A DNA stretch of 28,200 nt from CAYNNP01 sp964398215 (GCA_964398215.1 CAYNNP010000058.1:1-28200); one strand, 5' to 3'. Numbered from the stretch's first letter, positions 1-8,684 are shown. The notes: a model not told the origin generated them from the sequence alone. Made by a program: numbers and translations.

Positions 1-247
1 CCGTGTTTTCGAACTTTTGGGCCAAGCAGTTGTGGGTAAAGACAAGGGCGTTAGCCTTGGGCTAATTTGCGCAGGAATCGAACGCCACAGAAACGGCGGC
101 TATCGCCTTGCCGCTCACAAAACGAAAAACTCGCAGCTTTTCCGGTCGGCGCGCGTGTGCGCCTTTGGCTACCGGTTAAACGAGACAATGCTTGTGGCTG
201 ACTAAATCAATAAGTCCTGGCGACTTTGCTACGCTCGCTGCGAGCCT
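1..247. other. Gene-free left edge
   Basis: I see no convincing gene here; the short open frames lack family features. A small perfect hairpin (GCTCG-CTG-CGAGC, 233-245) lies just past the stop codon of the minus-strand gene ending at 248, and could weakly terminate it, though no T-tract follows. The stretch around 210-233 (TCCTGGCGACTTTGCTAC) resembles a decayed half of the palindromic repeat seen at 3834 and 8685. This similarity is only by eye. Confidence 0.4.
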
Positions 248-1291
248 TTATTCACGGTCAAAGCTTTCTTCAACGCCCGACGGCAATCGCGGTGAACTTG
301 CGCGGTTGCTCTCAAGGCCCTCCAGGGTTTCTACTAGCGATTTTTGAAGCTGCCGTGCCGGTTGTGGTCGTTGAAATTGATTGCGACTTGGTAGTTGAAG
401 TTGATTGGGATTTGGTAGTTGAAGTTGATTGGGATTTGGAAATTGATTGGGACTTGGCGGAATCATTTGAAGTGGTGGTATTTGACGACCAACTGTGAGA
501 TCTGATATTGGTTGTCTCGTAGAATTTAGTGAGTAGCGACTGACGTTAGGGGAAACCGAGTTTGGGATATCTATCCCCATGACACGCATTTTGGCCAAGG
601 TAACCATTGCGCTGGCCCATTCATTTTGAGAGTTCTTTCGTTCCGTTACTTCGGCACGGAGTTTCTGGGCACGTTCTTCGATCTGACGAACCTTGTAGTC
701 TTGATAGGCTGTATCGATTGCGAATCGCAGGTCGTACTTTTCTTTTAACTCCAAAAGAACGTCCTTTCGTGCTTGAGCGTCGTCTCCACACTTTTTCAAT
801 TTACTCAAGCATGTCGTTATCTCCTTTTCCATTTGCTGGGTGATCAAGGCCAGTCGTTGCTCTGGTGTTGTACTGCCTTGTGGGTTAACGGTTTCCGCCG
901 ACAGAACCGGGCGGTGGATGAACGCACCGTTTGGTTGCTTGGTAGTTTCAGTACGCCTCACGCTCAAATTAAGCGTCTGCCGACTCGAGTAACCGGTTGA
1001 TTTCATGTGTTCTCGAAATGCTTCTTCATCGTCAAACAACTTGTACCAGTCGTTGACCTTGTGGACTGGTTGTTCGCTGTCGCTTGGCGGATCCGGTAGC
1101 GCCCCATCGGCCGCGGCATCTAGGACTTGATCTGAGTCTTCTGGGGCGCTGATGAGTTCATCAAAAAGCCCGATATCTTCGTCTTTCGGATCTTCAATGG
1201 GCGGGCTAGGGTTACGGAAGTCTTGTGAGAATGCCATGGGTGCTCCGTAGAGCAGAGCGGCGAAGACGAGGCACAGTTGTTGCGTTTTCAT
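248..1291 (-). CDS. Secreted coiled-coil protein with Asn/Gln/Pro repeats, third gene of the sigma/kinase operon
   Basis: This is a 347-residue protein with no family I recognise. Residues 1-23 form a clear Sec signal peptide (hydrophobic core, then MAFSQ before the likely cut), so it is probably exported. Next comes an acidic, Pro/Asp/Glu-rich stretch (about 25-80). A charged, helix-rich segment (about 140-240) is rich in Glu, Lys, Arg and Gln and probably coiled. The C-terminal part is Pro/Asn/Gln-rich with an 8-residue tandem repeat (PNPNQLQL-like). The ATG is one base after the kinase stop codon, so the two are probably translationally coupled. The position suggests it serves the same signalling pathway as the sigma factor and kinase, perhaps as an envelope-side partner or output. 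That role is inference from context only. Confidence 0.8.
   Translation of the reverse strand: MKTQQLCLVFAALLYGAPMAFSQDFRNPSPPIEDPKDEDIGLFDELISAPEDSDQVLDAAADGALPDPPSDSEQPVHKVNDWYKLFDDEEAFREHMKSTGYSSRQTLNLSVRRTETTKQPNGAFIHRPVLSAETVNPQGSTTPEQRLALITQQMEKEITTCLSKLKKCGDDAQARKDVLLELKEKYDLRFAIDTAYQDYKVRQIEERAQKLRAEVTERKNSQNEWASAMVTLAKMRVMGIDIPNSVSPNVSRYSLNSTRQPISDLTVGRQIPPLQMIPPSPNQFPNPNQLQLPNPNQLQLPSRNQFQRPQPARQLQKSLVETLEGLESNRASSPRLPSGVEESFDRE
370..460 (-). repeat. 24-bp tandem repeat inside the secreted coiled-coil gene
   Basis: Three 24-bp units (370-393, 394-417, 418-441) plus a partial fourth differ by only a few bases. On the minus strand each encodes an 8-residue PNPNQLQL-like unit. The length is a multiple of three, so copy-number change would keep the frame. 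Such arrays often vary between strains. Confidence 0.85.
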
Positions 1292-1292
1292 T

Positions 1293-3116
1293 TCAAGGGT
1301 TCTCGATGGGTCGTTGTGATGAGAGATCGGTGTTCATTTGCCGAAAGTCTTGACGACTTTCGATACGCGCTTTGCGAGGTTGATTCGACGGAACTTGCGT
1401 TTTCGTTTCCAAGATCGATTCCATTTCGTTCAAGAGAATCTCGGCTTCAGCAATCTGATTGATCGTTTCAACAGACAGCGACGAAATCGCCTTGTTCGTT
1501 GGTACGGCAACTTGCGGAATCATTGGAATCGGGAAACCGATTGGCACTTGTGTCCTGGGGAACCCATTCGCGATTGGTTCAGGGCTGCGAGGGCTGCGAT
1601 TGGGACTGAAGCTAGGACTGGGGAACTTGGTGGTTGTACTGTTTTGAACCAGCGGATTTTTTAATTCAGGGCTCTGTGCGGTTTTGAATAGTGTGCGAGC
1701 CGCGAGAGCAAGCTGAGTGGTGTCGTGGGCGGGCTCTTTTTCTGCAAATTTTTCAGCTGTCGGTGAACCAGCCGACGGGACAACGCCTTGGATCGGGTCT
1801 TTCTGCGGATCGGCAAACGTTTGGGCGGGTGCCGGTGACCTGAAGCTGCCATTTGTCAGGAAATGGCCAGCGACCAATGCACCGAGCATGGCGGCGAGGG
1901 GTGCCACGAACCAAGGCTTGGCGTAGAACCGCGTGGGCTTGTTGGATGCCATGTCACCCGCAAGTGACAGACGTCGCGGCGATTCGGGGTTCTGAATTTG
2001 GCTCAACATCGACTCAAGTTCTTTTTGCAATGATTCTGCATTTTCGTAGCGCTTGTTTGCGTCTTTGGAAAGCAATCGATCGACCATCGCGCTGACTTCG
2101 CGCGGTACATCGGGATTGATTTGCCAAAGCGGTCGATGTTCGTCTTGAACAATTCGGTGCAGAACGGCCAATGATCGTTCGGCGCGCCACGGAGGTCTGG
2201 CAGCCAGCATGAAATAGATCACCGAGCCCAGGCCAAACAAATCACTCTGTGCGCCAAGTTTGCCACCACGGGCTTGTTCTGGCGACATGTAATGTGGTGT
2301 GCCAGCGATGAATCCTGTTCGCGTCAGGCTGGCGTCGTCCACGGCACGAGCCAGTCCAAAATCGGTGATCCAAACGCGTCCACCGCTGCCACCAAGCAGG
2401 ATGTTGGCAGGTTTGACGTCGCGGTGGATGATGCCTTGACGATGTGCTGCTCCCAATCCGGCTGCCGTTTGAGCAGCGATCCTCAATGCCTCTGTGACTT
2501 GCAGCGGGCCCATTGTGTCGACATGACGCTGTAGCGAAACTCCATCGACAAAGTGCATCACTAGTGTCGGCAATCGCCCCGCGGTGTCGACTTCATGAAT
2601 CGCAACAATATTTTCATGGACAACCGAAGCCGCCGCGCGGCCTTCGCGAATGAATCGTTGTCGCGCCGCTGCGCTGCGTGCCAAGTGGGGTGCCAAGACT
2701 TTGATGGCGACCGTTCGGTTGAGTTCGGCATCGAATCCTTTCAGGACAACGCCCATGCCACCGGAACCGATTTCGCGCTCGATCGTGTAGCGCCCCAGCA
2801 TCCCAAGGACTTCGGGGTGCACATTGGAATCGTCGATCACACCGGCGGCTTTCAACTCGCCGATTGGATCATCGGCCTCGAACAATCGAGCTTCTGGTGT
2901 CGAAGAGTCTGCGACATCCAATGCGGGATCCGCCAGCAAACTATCGTCCAAATGGCGCGACGCATCGTGCCACCAACGTGGTGACGCGGTGGCTTGGTCT
3001 AATTTTAGACAACAAGCCTCGCAGCCCGATAAGTGCGATTCCAGCTTGGTGGCTTGCTGGTCAGACAAACGATCTTCGGACGCGGCCTGGATCAATTCGG
3101 TTGGACACTTTCTCAT
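1293..3116 (-). CDS. Membrane Ser/Thr protein kinase with N-terminal anti-sigma-type zinc motif
   Basis: This 607-residue kinase of the bacterial Hanks/PknB type phosphorylates Ser/Thr on protein targets. The N-terminus has Cys4 and an H28-x3-C32-x2-C35 motif, as in zinc-binding anti-sigma domains. The kinase domain spans about 108-370: glycine loop GSGGMG (117-122), K139 in VAIK, HRDVKPAN (231-238, catalytic D233), DFG (252-254) and SPE (279-280), so it should be active. One membrane segment lies at about 402-420. About 185 Pro/Ser-rich residues then extend outside, with no PASTA repeats seen. The start overlaps the sigma-factor stop by ATGA (3113-3116), implying coupling. The likely model is that the zinc domain binds the neighbouring sigma factor and the kinase controls it. 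Kinases beside ECF sigma factors are a known planctomycete arrangement; the specific mechanism here is inference. Confidence 0.92.
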   Translation of the reverse strand: MRKCPTELIQAASEDRLSDQQATKLESHLSGCEACCLKLDQATASPRWWHDASRHLDDSLLADPALDVADSSTPEARLFEADDPIGELKAAGVIDDSNVHPEVLGMLGRYTIEREIGSGGMGVVLKGFDAELNRTVAIKVLAPHLARSAAARQRFIREGRAAASVVHENIVAIHEVDTAGRLPTLVMHFVDGVSLQRHVDTMGPLQVTEALRIAAQTAAGLGAAHRQGIIHRDVKPANILLGGSGGRVWITDFGLARAVDDASLTRTGFIAGTPHYMSPEQARGGKLGAQSDLFGLGSVIYFMLAARPPWRAERSLAVLHRIVQDEHRPLWQINPDVPREVSAMVDRLLSKDANKRYENAESLQKELESMLSQIQNPESPRRLSLAGDMASNKPTRFYAKPWFVAPLAAMLGALVAGHFLTNGSFRSPAPAQTFADPQKDPIQGVVPSAGSPTAEKFAEKEPAHDTTQLALAARTLFKTAQSPELKNPLVQNSTTTKFPSPSFSPNRSPRSPEPIANGFPRTQVPIGFPIPMIPQVAVPTNKAISSLSVETINQIAEAEILLNEMESILETKTQVPSNQPRKARIESRQDFRQMNTDLSSQRPIENP

Positions 3117-3739
3117 TTTATTGTCTCCACTGAATCATCATCTAGCGGGATTGAATCAAAGCTCGTTTGCTGCACCATGTTTCGCAAACGTGTCATCACG
3201 CGACTGCGTGCCAAGTAGATCGACCCAACCGGAATGTTCATTTCATGGGCGACCTGCTTGGGGGCTTGGCCGTCAATGGCGGTCTTGGAAAAAGCCTCCC
3301 AGGTCTGCGGCTTGACCATGTCGCGAACGCGTCGAGCGGCCCAACGAAAAACGCGACGCTGAAGTGCGGCATCGAACTCTTGTTGGGACTGGTCAACTGC
3401 GACGTAGTCATTCAGCATTTGGTTGACGCGGCTGTCGCCTGAGGAATGAGCACCCTTGGCCAGTCGCTGCAATTTGGAAAGCGAATGGTTTCTTGCGACA
3501 CGGAATAGCCACGAACGAAACTTGCCTCGTGATTGATCGGGATCAAAGCTTTCGATCGATGATGCAACGGCCGAAAAGACGTCTTGGACCAAGTCGTTTG
3601 CGTCAGCGGGTTGCAGCCCATGCCGACGTCCAATCCCATAAATCAGTGGCTCGTAAAGTTCGGCAAACTCGTGCCACGCTGCATGGTCAGCGTAGTCGGG
3701 AAGCCGCGCGATCAAGCTTTCTCGTGTTTCAGGTGCCAT
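3113..3739 (-). CDS. ECF-type RNA polymerase sigma factor
   Basis: This sigma-70-family factor has only regions 2 and 4. It directs RNA polymerase to alternative promoters. Region 2 is visible in the DLVQDVFSAV core-binding helix, followed by a GKFRSWLFRVARNH segment. Region 4 is near the C-terminus (TWEAF..., then VAHEMNIPVGSIYLARSRVMTRLR without its last turns, a helix-turn-helix). The frame opens at a TTG (3757). I chose the ATG at 3739 because AGGAG lies 9 bases upstream of it on the minus strand, giving 208 residues. It is the first gene of a three-gene operon, overlapping the kinase by 4 bp. No separate anti-sigma gene is present; the zinc motif of the kinase could play that part. Its target promoters cannot be read from this window. 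Confidence 0.92.
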   Translation of the reverse strand: MAPETRESLIARLPDYADHAAWHEFAELYEPLIYGIGRRHGLQPADANDLVQDVFSAVASSIESFDPDQSRGKFRSWLFRVARNHSLSKLQRLAKGAHSSGDSRVNQMLNDYVAVDQSQQEFDAALQRRVFRWAARRVRDMVKPQTWEAFSKTAIDGQAPKQVAHEMNIPVGSIYLARSRVMTRLRNMVQQTSFDSIPLDDDSVETIK

Positions 3740-3814
3740 TCTCAAGATCTCCTGCAAGTTGACTATCGAACAGCTGGTAAATCTATCACGAAAAAGATGT
3801 AATTAGGAAAAAGG

Positions 3815-3834
3815 GCCCGAATTCGCGTTCGGGC
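3815..3834. repeat. Short perfect hairpin in the divergent sigma/rsmG region
   Basis: GCCCGAA (3815-3821) and TTCGGGC (3828-3834) pair perfectly over 7 bp with a 6-nt loop. It lies between two divergent genes, so it cannot terminate either of them. It directly abuts the longer palindrome at 3834-3907 and may be part of the same element. Confidence 0.6.
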
Positions 3835-3907
3835 GTAGCCGGAGTCGCCAGACTTCGGGTTTGATCAATCTTTGAAGCGGCCTGAATTCTGGCGAATCCA
3901 GCTACGG
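3834..3907. repeat. Imperfect palindromic intergenic repeat, family A
   Basis: Two arms of 24 bases (3835-3858 and 3882-3905) are imperfect inverted copies, matching at about 19 of 24 positions. The core arm motif is GGAGTCGCCAGACTTC, against GGATTCGCCAGAATTC in the other arm. The same element, in opposite orientation, is at 8685-8750. This is a REP-like or MITE-like dispersed repeat with no coding capacity. Confidence 0.8.
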
Positions 3908-4042
3908 AAGTGCTTGTTCGCATTGGCTTCCCAAAACGGGGCACGCACATCATGATTGTACTTAGAGCCTTGATTCAACTTATCGTCAGAGTTAACAAAA
4001 CAAGGTCACACACTTACGGTTACCACGGCCCCTAACGACTTC

Positions 4043-4699
4043 ATGACTTTGAACCCAGAATTCGCCGCAGCCCTTGAGGCTCACCGAATGGAAATCGATG
4101 AACAGGTGGCTTTGGGCCTGCAGACCTACGCAGAGATCATGTGGGAGTGGAACGAACAACTGAACCTGACACGCCATGTGACTTGGGATCTGTTTGTTGG
4201 CCGCGACCTGCGAGATTGCTTGCAACTGGCCGCGTTGATCGAAGAAGGCGAGGAAGTCCTGGATCTTGGCAGCGGCAACGGAGTGCCCGGCATTCCACTT
4301 GCGATTTTGCGAGGTGATATCGAAGTCGCGCTGGCGGAGTCCGTGGGCAAGCGAGCTAAGGCGCTGAACGAAATCGTGTCGTCACTCGGACTGCCCGTGC
4401 CAGTCTATGGGGCTCGCGGCGAAGATATCTTGGAAGACTTTCGTTTCTCCAGCGTTGTTGCTCGAGCAGTTGGTAGCATTTCAAAATTCTGTCGCTGGGT
4501 AGAGCCGCACTGGATCAATGTGGACAGGCTATTGTTGATCAAAGGCCCCAAGTGGGTGGAAGAACGTGGAGAAGCTCGCCATTTAGGAGCTTTATCAAAC
4601 TTGTCGCTTCGCCGAGTGGCGTCGTACCCGCTGGGTGACGATGACGAAAGCGAGGGTGTGATTCTTCAAATTATGCCCGAAGGACGGCAGTCTGACTGA
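4043..4699 (+). CDS. rsmG: 16S rRNA (guanine527-N7)-methyltransferase RsmG
   Basis: RsmG (GidB) methylates N7 of G527 in 16S rRNA in the 30S subunit, using S-adenosylmethionine; its loss is linked to low-level streptomycin resistance in other bacteria. The protein has 218 residues, typical of the family. The SAM-binding motif VLDLGSGNGVPGIPLA is at 72-87, preceded by the family's N-terminal WNEQLNLT segment (36-43). The later RAVGSISKFCRWVEP region and the LLLIKGPKW strand also match. I took the ATG at 4043 because the N-terminus then has the usual length; no strong ribosome-binding site is visible. It stands before cysD with 106 bp between, and shares no pathway with it. Confidence 0.95.
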   Translation: MTLNPEFAAALEAHRMEIDEQVALGLQTYAEIMWEWNEQLNLTRHVTWDLFVGRDLRDCLQLAALIEEGEEVLDLGSGNGVPGIPLAILRGDIEVALAESVGKRAKALNEIVSSLGLPVPVYGARGEDILEDFRFSSVVARAVGSISKFCRWVEPHWINVDRLLLIKGPKWVEERGEARHLGALSNLSLRRVASYPLGDDDESEGVILQIMPEGRQSD

Positions 4700-4805
4700 C
4701 TCTGAGCCCTGATTGGTCTCTCGGGAACTCGCTGCATCCTTTATACTCCGCACGAATTTCTGCATTTGAAAGCAGAATAGATCTCCCATTTTCCCCAATC
4801 GGCGA

Positions 4806-5717
4806 ATGTCGGACTACAACCTTACACACCTAAAGCAGCTGGAAGCCGAGAGCATTCATATCTTCCGCGAAGTCGTGGCGGAATTCCAAAACCCGGTCAT
4901 GCTGTACAGCATCGGGAAAGACTCGTCGGTCCTGCTCCATCTAGCTATCAAAGCTTTCTCGCCCGCAAAGCCACCATTCCCTTTGCTTCACGTCGATACG
5001 ACTTGGAAGTTTAAAGAGATGTATGAGTTCCGTGAGAACTACGTCAAAAAAGAATTGGGCTTGGACGTGATGGTCCACATCAACGAGGAAGGTTTGAAGC
5101 ATGACATCAAACCGTGGGACGATAGTGAGCGTCACACGGAGTTGATGAAGACCGATGCTTTGAAGGCTGCTTTGGACAAGCACAAGTTTGACGCAGCCTT
5201 TGGCGGAGCACGTCGCGACGAGGAAAAGTCTCGGGCGAAAGAACGCGTGTTTAGTTTTCGCGATAAGGGGCACCGCTGGGATCCAAAGAGTCAGCGTCCG
5301 GAGCTTTGGAATATCTACAACGCTCGTGTGAACAAGGGCGAGTCGATTCGGGTGTTTCCAATGAGTAACTGGACCGAGCTGGATGTCTGGCAATACATTC
5401 ACATGGAAAAAATTCCGATCGTTCCGTTGTACTTGTCAACGAAACGCAAAGTCGTCGAGCGCGATGGCATTTTGCTGATGCGAAACGACGATCGGATGCC
5501 ACTGCTGCCTGGTGAAGTCGAACAAGAGAAGATGGTTCGGTTTCGCACACTTGGGTGTTACCCGCTGTCGGGTGCCGTCGAATCCGAAGCGACAGACTTG
5601 GTCGACGTGATCCAAGAAATGTTGCTTGCGACGACTTCAGAACGTCAGGGCCGAATCATCGACCAAGACGAAGGTGGCGCGGGCATGGAAGAAAAGAAAC
5701 GACGCGGATACTTCTAG
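4806..5717 (+). CDS. cysD: Sulfate adenylyltransferase subunit 2 (CysD)
   Basis: CysD is the catalytic subunit of ATP sulfurylase. With the GTPase CysN it makes adenosine 5'-phosphosulfate (APS) and pyrophosphate from ATP and sulfate in the cytoplasm. The protein has 303 residues, the normal family size. It has the PP-loop YSIGKDSSV (34-42) and the conserved GGARRDEEKSRAKERVFSFR segment. The C-terminus ends in a basic KKRRGYF, also typical. It precedes the partner gene cysNC by 172 bp, so the two are probably transcribed together. A TATACT hexamer at 4742-4747 could be part of a promoter, but I see no good -35 at the right distance. Confidence 0.97.
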   Translation: MSDYNLTHLKQLEAESIHIFREVVAEFQNPVMLYSIGKDSSVLLHLAIKAFSPAKPPFPLLHVDTTWKFKEMYEFRENYVKKELGLDVMVHINEEGLKHDIKPWDDSERHTELMKTDALKAALDKHKFDAAFGGARRDEEKSRAKERVFSFRDKGHRWDPKSQRPELWNIYNARVNKGESIRVFPMSNWTELDVWQYIHMEKIPIVPLYLSTKRKVVERDGILLMRNDDRMPLLPGEVEQEKMVRFRTLGCYPLSGAVESEATDLVDVIQEMLLATTSERQGRIIDQDEGGAGMEEKKRRGYF

Positions 5718-5889
5718 TGCTTCAACAAGAAATACGCTTGATTGAAAAACAAGCAGCACGGGTGTTCTTGCCCGTCGTCGTTCGCGCCTCGCTATTGACG
5801 ATTGCCAAATTGTAATTTTGTGGCATCCGCGTCGCTCACGCGGATATTCCCAGACGAAACATCGATTGCAAACCAACTGATTACAAACC

Positions 5890-7827
5890 ATGTCGCATCA
5901 ATCCGATCTAATCGCTTCCGACATCAATGCATATCTCAGCCAGCATGAGAACAAGCAGCTACTGCGGTTCATTACTTGCGGAAGTGTGGATGACGGCAAA
6001 TCAACTTTGATTGGACGTTTGTTGTACGACAGCAAAATGATCTACGAAGATCAACTTGCCCAAATCGAAGCTGACTCGAAAGTGGTTGGAACCACTGGCG
6101 GGAAATTTGACCCCGCTTTGCTGACCGACGGCCTGAAAGCAGAGCGAGAGCAAGGCATCACGATCGATGTCGCCTACCGGTACTTTAGCACCGCGAAGCG
6201 AAAATTCATCATCGCTGATACGCCGGGGCACGAGCAGTACACGCGGAACATGGCCACAGGTGCCAGCACCGCGAACCTTGCGATTTTGATGATCGACGCG
6301 AGAAGAGGTGTGTTGACGCAGACCAAACGACACAGCTTTATCGTTTCGTTGCTGGGGATCAATCACGTTGTTGTTGCCGTCAACAAAATGGACTTGGTTG
6401 ACTATAGCGAGAAGGTCTTTGACGACATTTGCAAAGAGTACCGTTCGTTTGCCGGCAAGCTTGATCCGTTCGATTTGCACTTCATCCCGATCAGCGCGTT
6501 GGATGGCGACAATGTCGTTGACCGTAGCGAGAACCTGTCGTGGTACGACGGCAGCACGTTGATGAACATGTTGGAAACGGTCTATATCGGAAGCGACCGG
6601 AACCTGCAAGATTTTCGCATGCCGGTTCAATATGTGAACCGACCGAACCTGGATTTCCGTGGATTCTGTGGCACGATTGCTTCGGGAACGATCCGCGAAG
6701 GCGAAGAAATCATGGTCTTGCCGAGTCGCCAAAAATCGACGGTCAAGAACATTGTTACGCATGATGGCAATATGGACGAAGCGTTCGCGCCGCTTTCGAT
6801 CACGCTGACCTTGAACGACGAAATCGATGCTTCGCGCGGTGACATTATCGTTCGTAGTGGCAACGTCCCCAAGAGCCGCGATTCGATTGACGCCATGCTG
6901 GTTTGGATGGAAGACGAAGCGATGGTTCCGGGCAAAACCTATTTGTTCAAACACACCACTCAGACTTTGCCGGGAACGATCGATACGCTGCGATATCAAG
7001 TCGACGTGAATTCGCTTCACCGATCGCCCGCACCAACACTTGAACTGAACGAGATCGGTCGCGTCGGTATTTCGCTCAGCGGCCCAATACACTTTGATGC
7101 CTACCGCCGAAACCGTGGCACTGGATCGTTTGTTGTCATCGATCGCATTACAAACGCGACGGTTGCTGCTGGCATGATCTTGGATCGAATGGACGGCAGT
7201 TCGACGCAGTCGGTTTGGGATGACGAAGAAGCCAGTGCTGACACAGCCAGCAAAGTATCAACTGTTAGCGACGACGAACGGGCAGCGAGATTTGGGCAAA
7301 AGGCCGCGACGATTCTGTTGACCGGATTGACAGGTAGCGGCAAAACAGCGATCGGGCACGCAGTCGAACGTAAATTGTTTGACCAAGGTCGTGCGGTGGC
7401 GATGATGGACGGCGAGTCGATTCGGCGTGGTTTGAGTAAAGACCTTGGGTTCTCGGCGAATGACCGAAGCGAGAATCTGCGCCGCAGTGCTCACCTTGCC
7501 CACACGCTGAACAACGCAGGCCTAATCTGCTTGGCTTCGTTTGTCGCACCGTCCGAAGATGTTCGACAGAAAGTCGGCAAGCTGATTGGCCAAGATCGCT
7601 TCTTGGTCGTCCATGTTTCCACGCCAGTTGACATTTGTCGCCAACGGGACACAAAGGACCAGTACGCAAAGGCGGACTCGGGCGAGTACCTGAACTTTCC
7701 AGGTGTTACTGCGGACTATGAAAACCCGGCCAACCCCGATTTGGTTCTGAATGCGGCCGATCAGTCCGTCGAGGATTGTGCGGAAGCTTTGATCGAATTG
7801 CTTCGCGCAAAAAAGATCATCAAGTAA
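5890..7827 (+). CDS. cysNC: Bifunctional sulfate adenylyltransferase subunit 1 / APS kinase (CysNC)
   Basis: This fusion joins the GTPase subunit of ATP sulfurylase to APS kinase, carrying sulfate from APS to PAPS. Residues 1 to about 455 are an EF-Tu-like GTPase: P-loop GSVDDGKS (31-38), DTPGH (110-114) and NKMD (165-168), followed by beta-barrel domains. A short acidic linker leads into APS kinase from about residue 470, with P-loop GLTGSGKT (479-486), the DGESIRRGLSKDLGFS segment and NDRSENLRR. Length 645 equals one CysN plus one CysC without much extra. Its partner cysD lies just upstream. No cysH or sulfite reductase gene is in the window, so whether PAPS feeds cysteine synthesis or sulfation cannot be told here. 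Confidence 0.97.
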   Translation: MSHQSDLIASDINAYLSQHENKQLLRFITCGSVDDGKSTLIGRLLYDSKMIYEDQLAQIEADSKVVGTTGGKFDPALLTDGLKAEREQGITIDVAYRYFSTAKRKFIIADTPGHEQYTRNMATGASTANLAILMIDARRGVLTQTKRHSFIVSLLGINHVVVAVNKMDLVDYSEKVFDDICKEYRSFAGKLDPFDLHFIPISALDGDNVVDRSENLSWYDGSTLMNMLETVYIGSDRNLQDFRMPVQYVNRPNLDFRGFCGTIASGTIREGEEIMVLPSRQKSTVKNIVTHDGNMDEAFAPLSITLTLNDEIDASRGDIIVRSGNVPKSRDSIDAMLVWMEDEAMVPGKTYLFKHTTQTLPGTIDTLRYQVDVNSLHRSPAPTLELNEIGRVGISLSGPIHFDAYRRNRGTGSFVVIDRITNATVAAGMILDRMDGSSTQSVWDDEEASADTASKVSTVSDDERAARFGQKAATILLTGLTGSGKTAIGHAVERKLFDQGRAVAMMDGESIRRGLSKDLGFSANDRSENLRRSAHLAHTLNNAGLICLASFVAPSEDVRQKVGKLIGQDRFLVVHVSTPVDICRQRDTKDQYAKADSGEYLNFPGVTADYENPANPDLVLNAADQSVEDCAEALIELLRAKKIIK

Positions 7828-7888
7828 CCGTTTACTTTCATCGTTTCGCTCCTACCAACGACGATGTCCTGACTCTTAGGTGACACCA

Positions 7889-8665
7889 ATGCTTGGTCCA
7901 CGAATTGCGTTGCGAATTGATGCACTGCGAATGCCGCTCAGGCAATCCTTTGAGTTCGCCGCGCGCATGAGCGTCAAGTACATCGAGCTGGACGGACGCA
8001 ACCAGGTTCGAGCGAGCGAATTGACGGAGACCGGAATCAGGCAGCTAAAGAAGCTGTTGGATGACTACGACCTTCGCGTGGCTGCGATCCGATTTCAGAC
8101 GCGTCGCGGCTACGACAATCCGAATGATTTGGAGCAGCGCGTTGACGCCACGAAAGCGACCATGCAGCTGGCTTATCGACTGGGCACCAACATCGTGATT
8201 AACAATATCGGCCACGTGCCCGAAGACAGTGAATCCCAGGCGTGGCAAGACCTGCAATCTGTGATTCATGATCTTGGTCGACATGGTGCCCGCGTTGGCA
8301 CCTTCTTGGCCGCCGAAACGGGCAGCGAGCCCGGCGAACGGCTTGGCAAGATGCTGGATGGATCGGATGACGGGTTTGTTGCGGTGGCACTGAATCCGGG
8401 CCAGTTGATCATCAATCGCGAAAGTGTTCCTGAAGCGATCACGGCACTGAAGACCAAGATTCAAGTCGTTTGCGCCGTTGACGGAGTCTTGGATTTGGCG
8501 GCCGGGCGAGGCATCGCGGTACCACTGGGCCAAGGCACCGCGGACTTTCCCGAGTTGCTTGGCATGTTAGAAAACGTAGAGTACCGGGGCCGGTTAATCG
8601 TCGGACGAGCGGAATCAACACCCGTTGAACTACACGATGGTGTTCAGTATCTGAATTCGCTGTAG
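7889..8665 (+). CDS. Sugar phosphate isomerase/epimerase-like TIM-barrel protein
   Basis: This protein of 258 residues resembles the xylose-isomerase-like TIM-barrel superfamily (AP endonuclease 2 fold). The visible pattern includes an N-terminal strand (IALRIDALRMP), then SVKYIELDGR, YDLRVAAIRFQTR and NIVINNIGHVPED strands with acidic or His residues, and a LAAETGSEPG segment where family members carry a metal-binding Glu. The late part (LAAGRGIAVPLGQGTADFPELLGML) matches the usual G-x-G-x-x-D/P pattern. Substrate is unknown. A GTG at 7880 is in frame, but AGG at 7878-7880 serves better as the ribosome-binding site for the ATG at 7889, 8 bases on. It follows cysNC by about 60 bp and may share its transcript, but no functional link to sulfate is evident. 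Confidence 0.8.
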   Translation: MLGPRIALRIDALRMPLRQSFEFAARMSVKYIELDGRNQVRASELTETGIRQLKKLLDDYDLRVAAIRFQTRRGYDNPNDLEQRVDATKATMQLAYRLGTNIVINNIGHVPEDSESQAWQDLQSVIHDLGRHGARVGTFLAAETGSEPGERLGKMLDGSDDGFVAVALNPGQLIINRESVPEAITALKTKIQVVCAVDGVLDLAAGRGIAVPLGQGTADFPELLGMLENVEYRGRLIVGRAESTPVELHDGVQYLNSL

Positions 8666-8684
8666 CGAAAACTCGTTTCGGATA

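Noticed and set aside
226..498. Plus-strand ORF rich in VVEVDWDL repeats
   Set aside because: It is the complement of the tandem repeat in the secreted coiled-coil gene, which has a signal peptide and operon context.
5718..5889. Regulatory leader or riboswitch between cysD and cysNC
   Set aside because: Only a weak ACGGG/CCCGT stem is visible, and no known riboswitch core was recognised.
6001..7092. 363-residue minus-strand ORF opposite cysNC
   Set aside because: It lies fully within the highly conserved cysNC frame, its composition is that of an antisense shadow, and it has no family motif.
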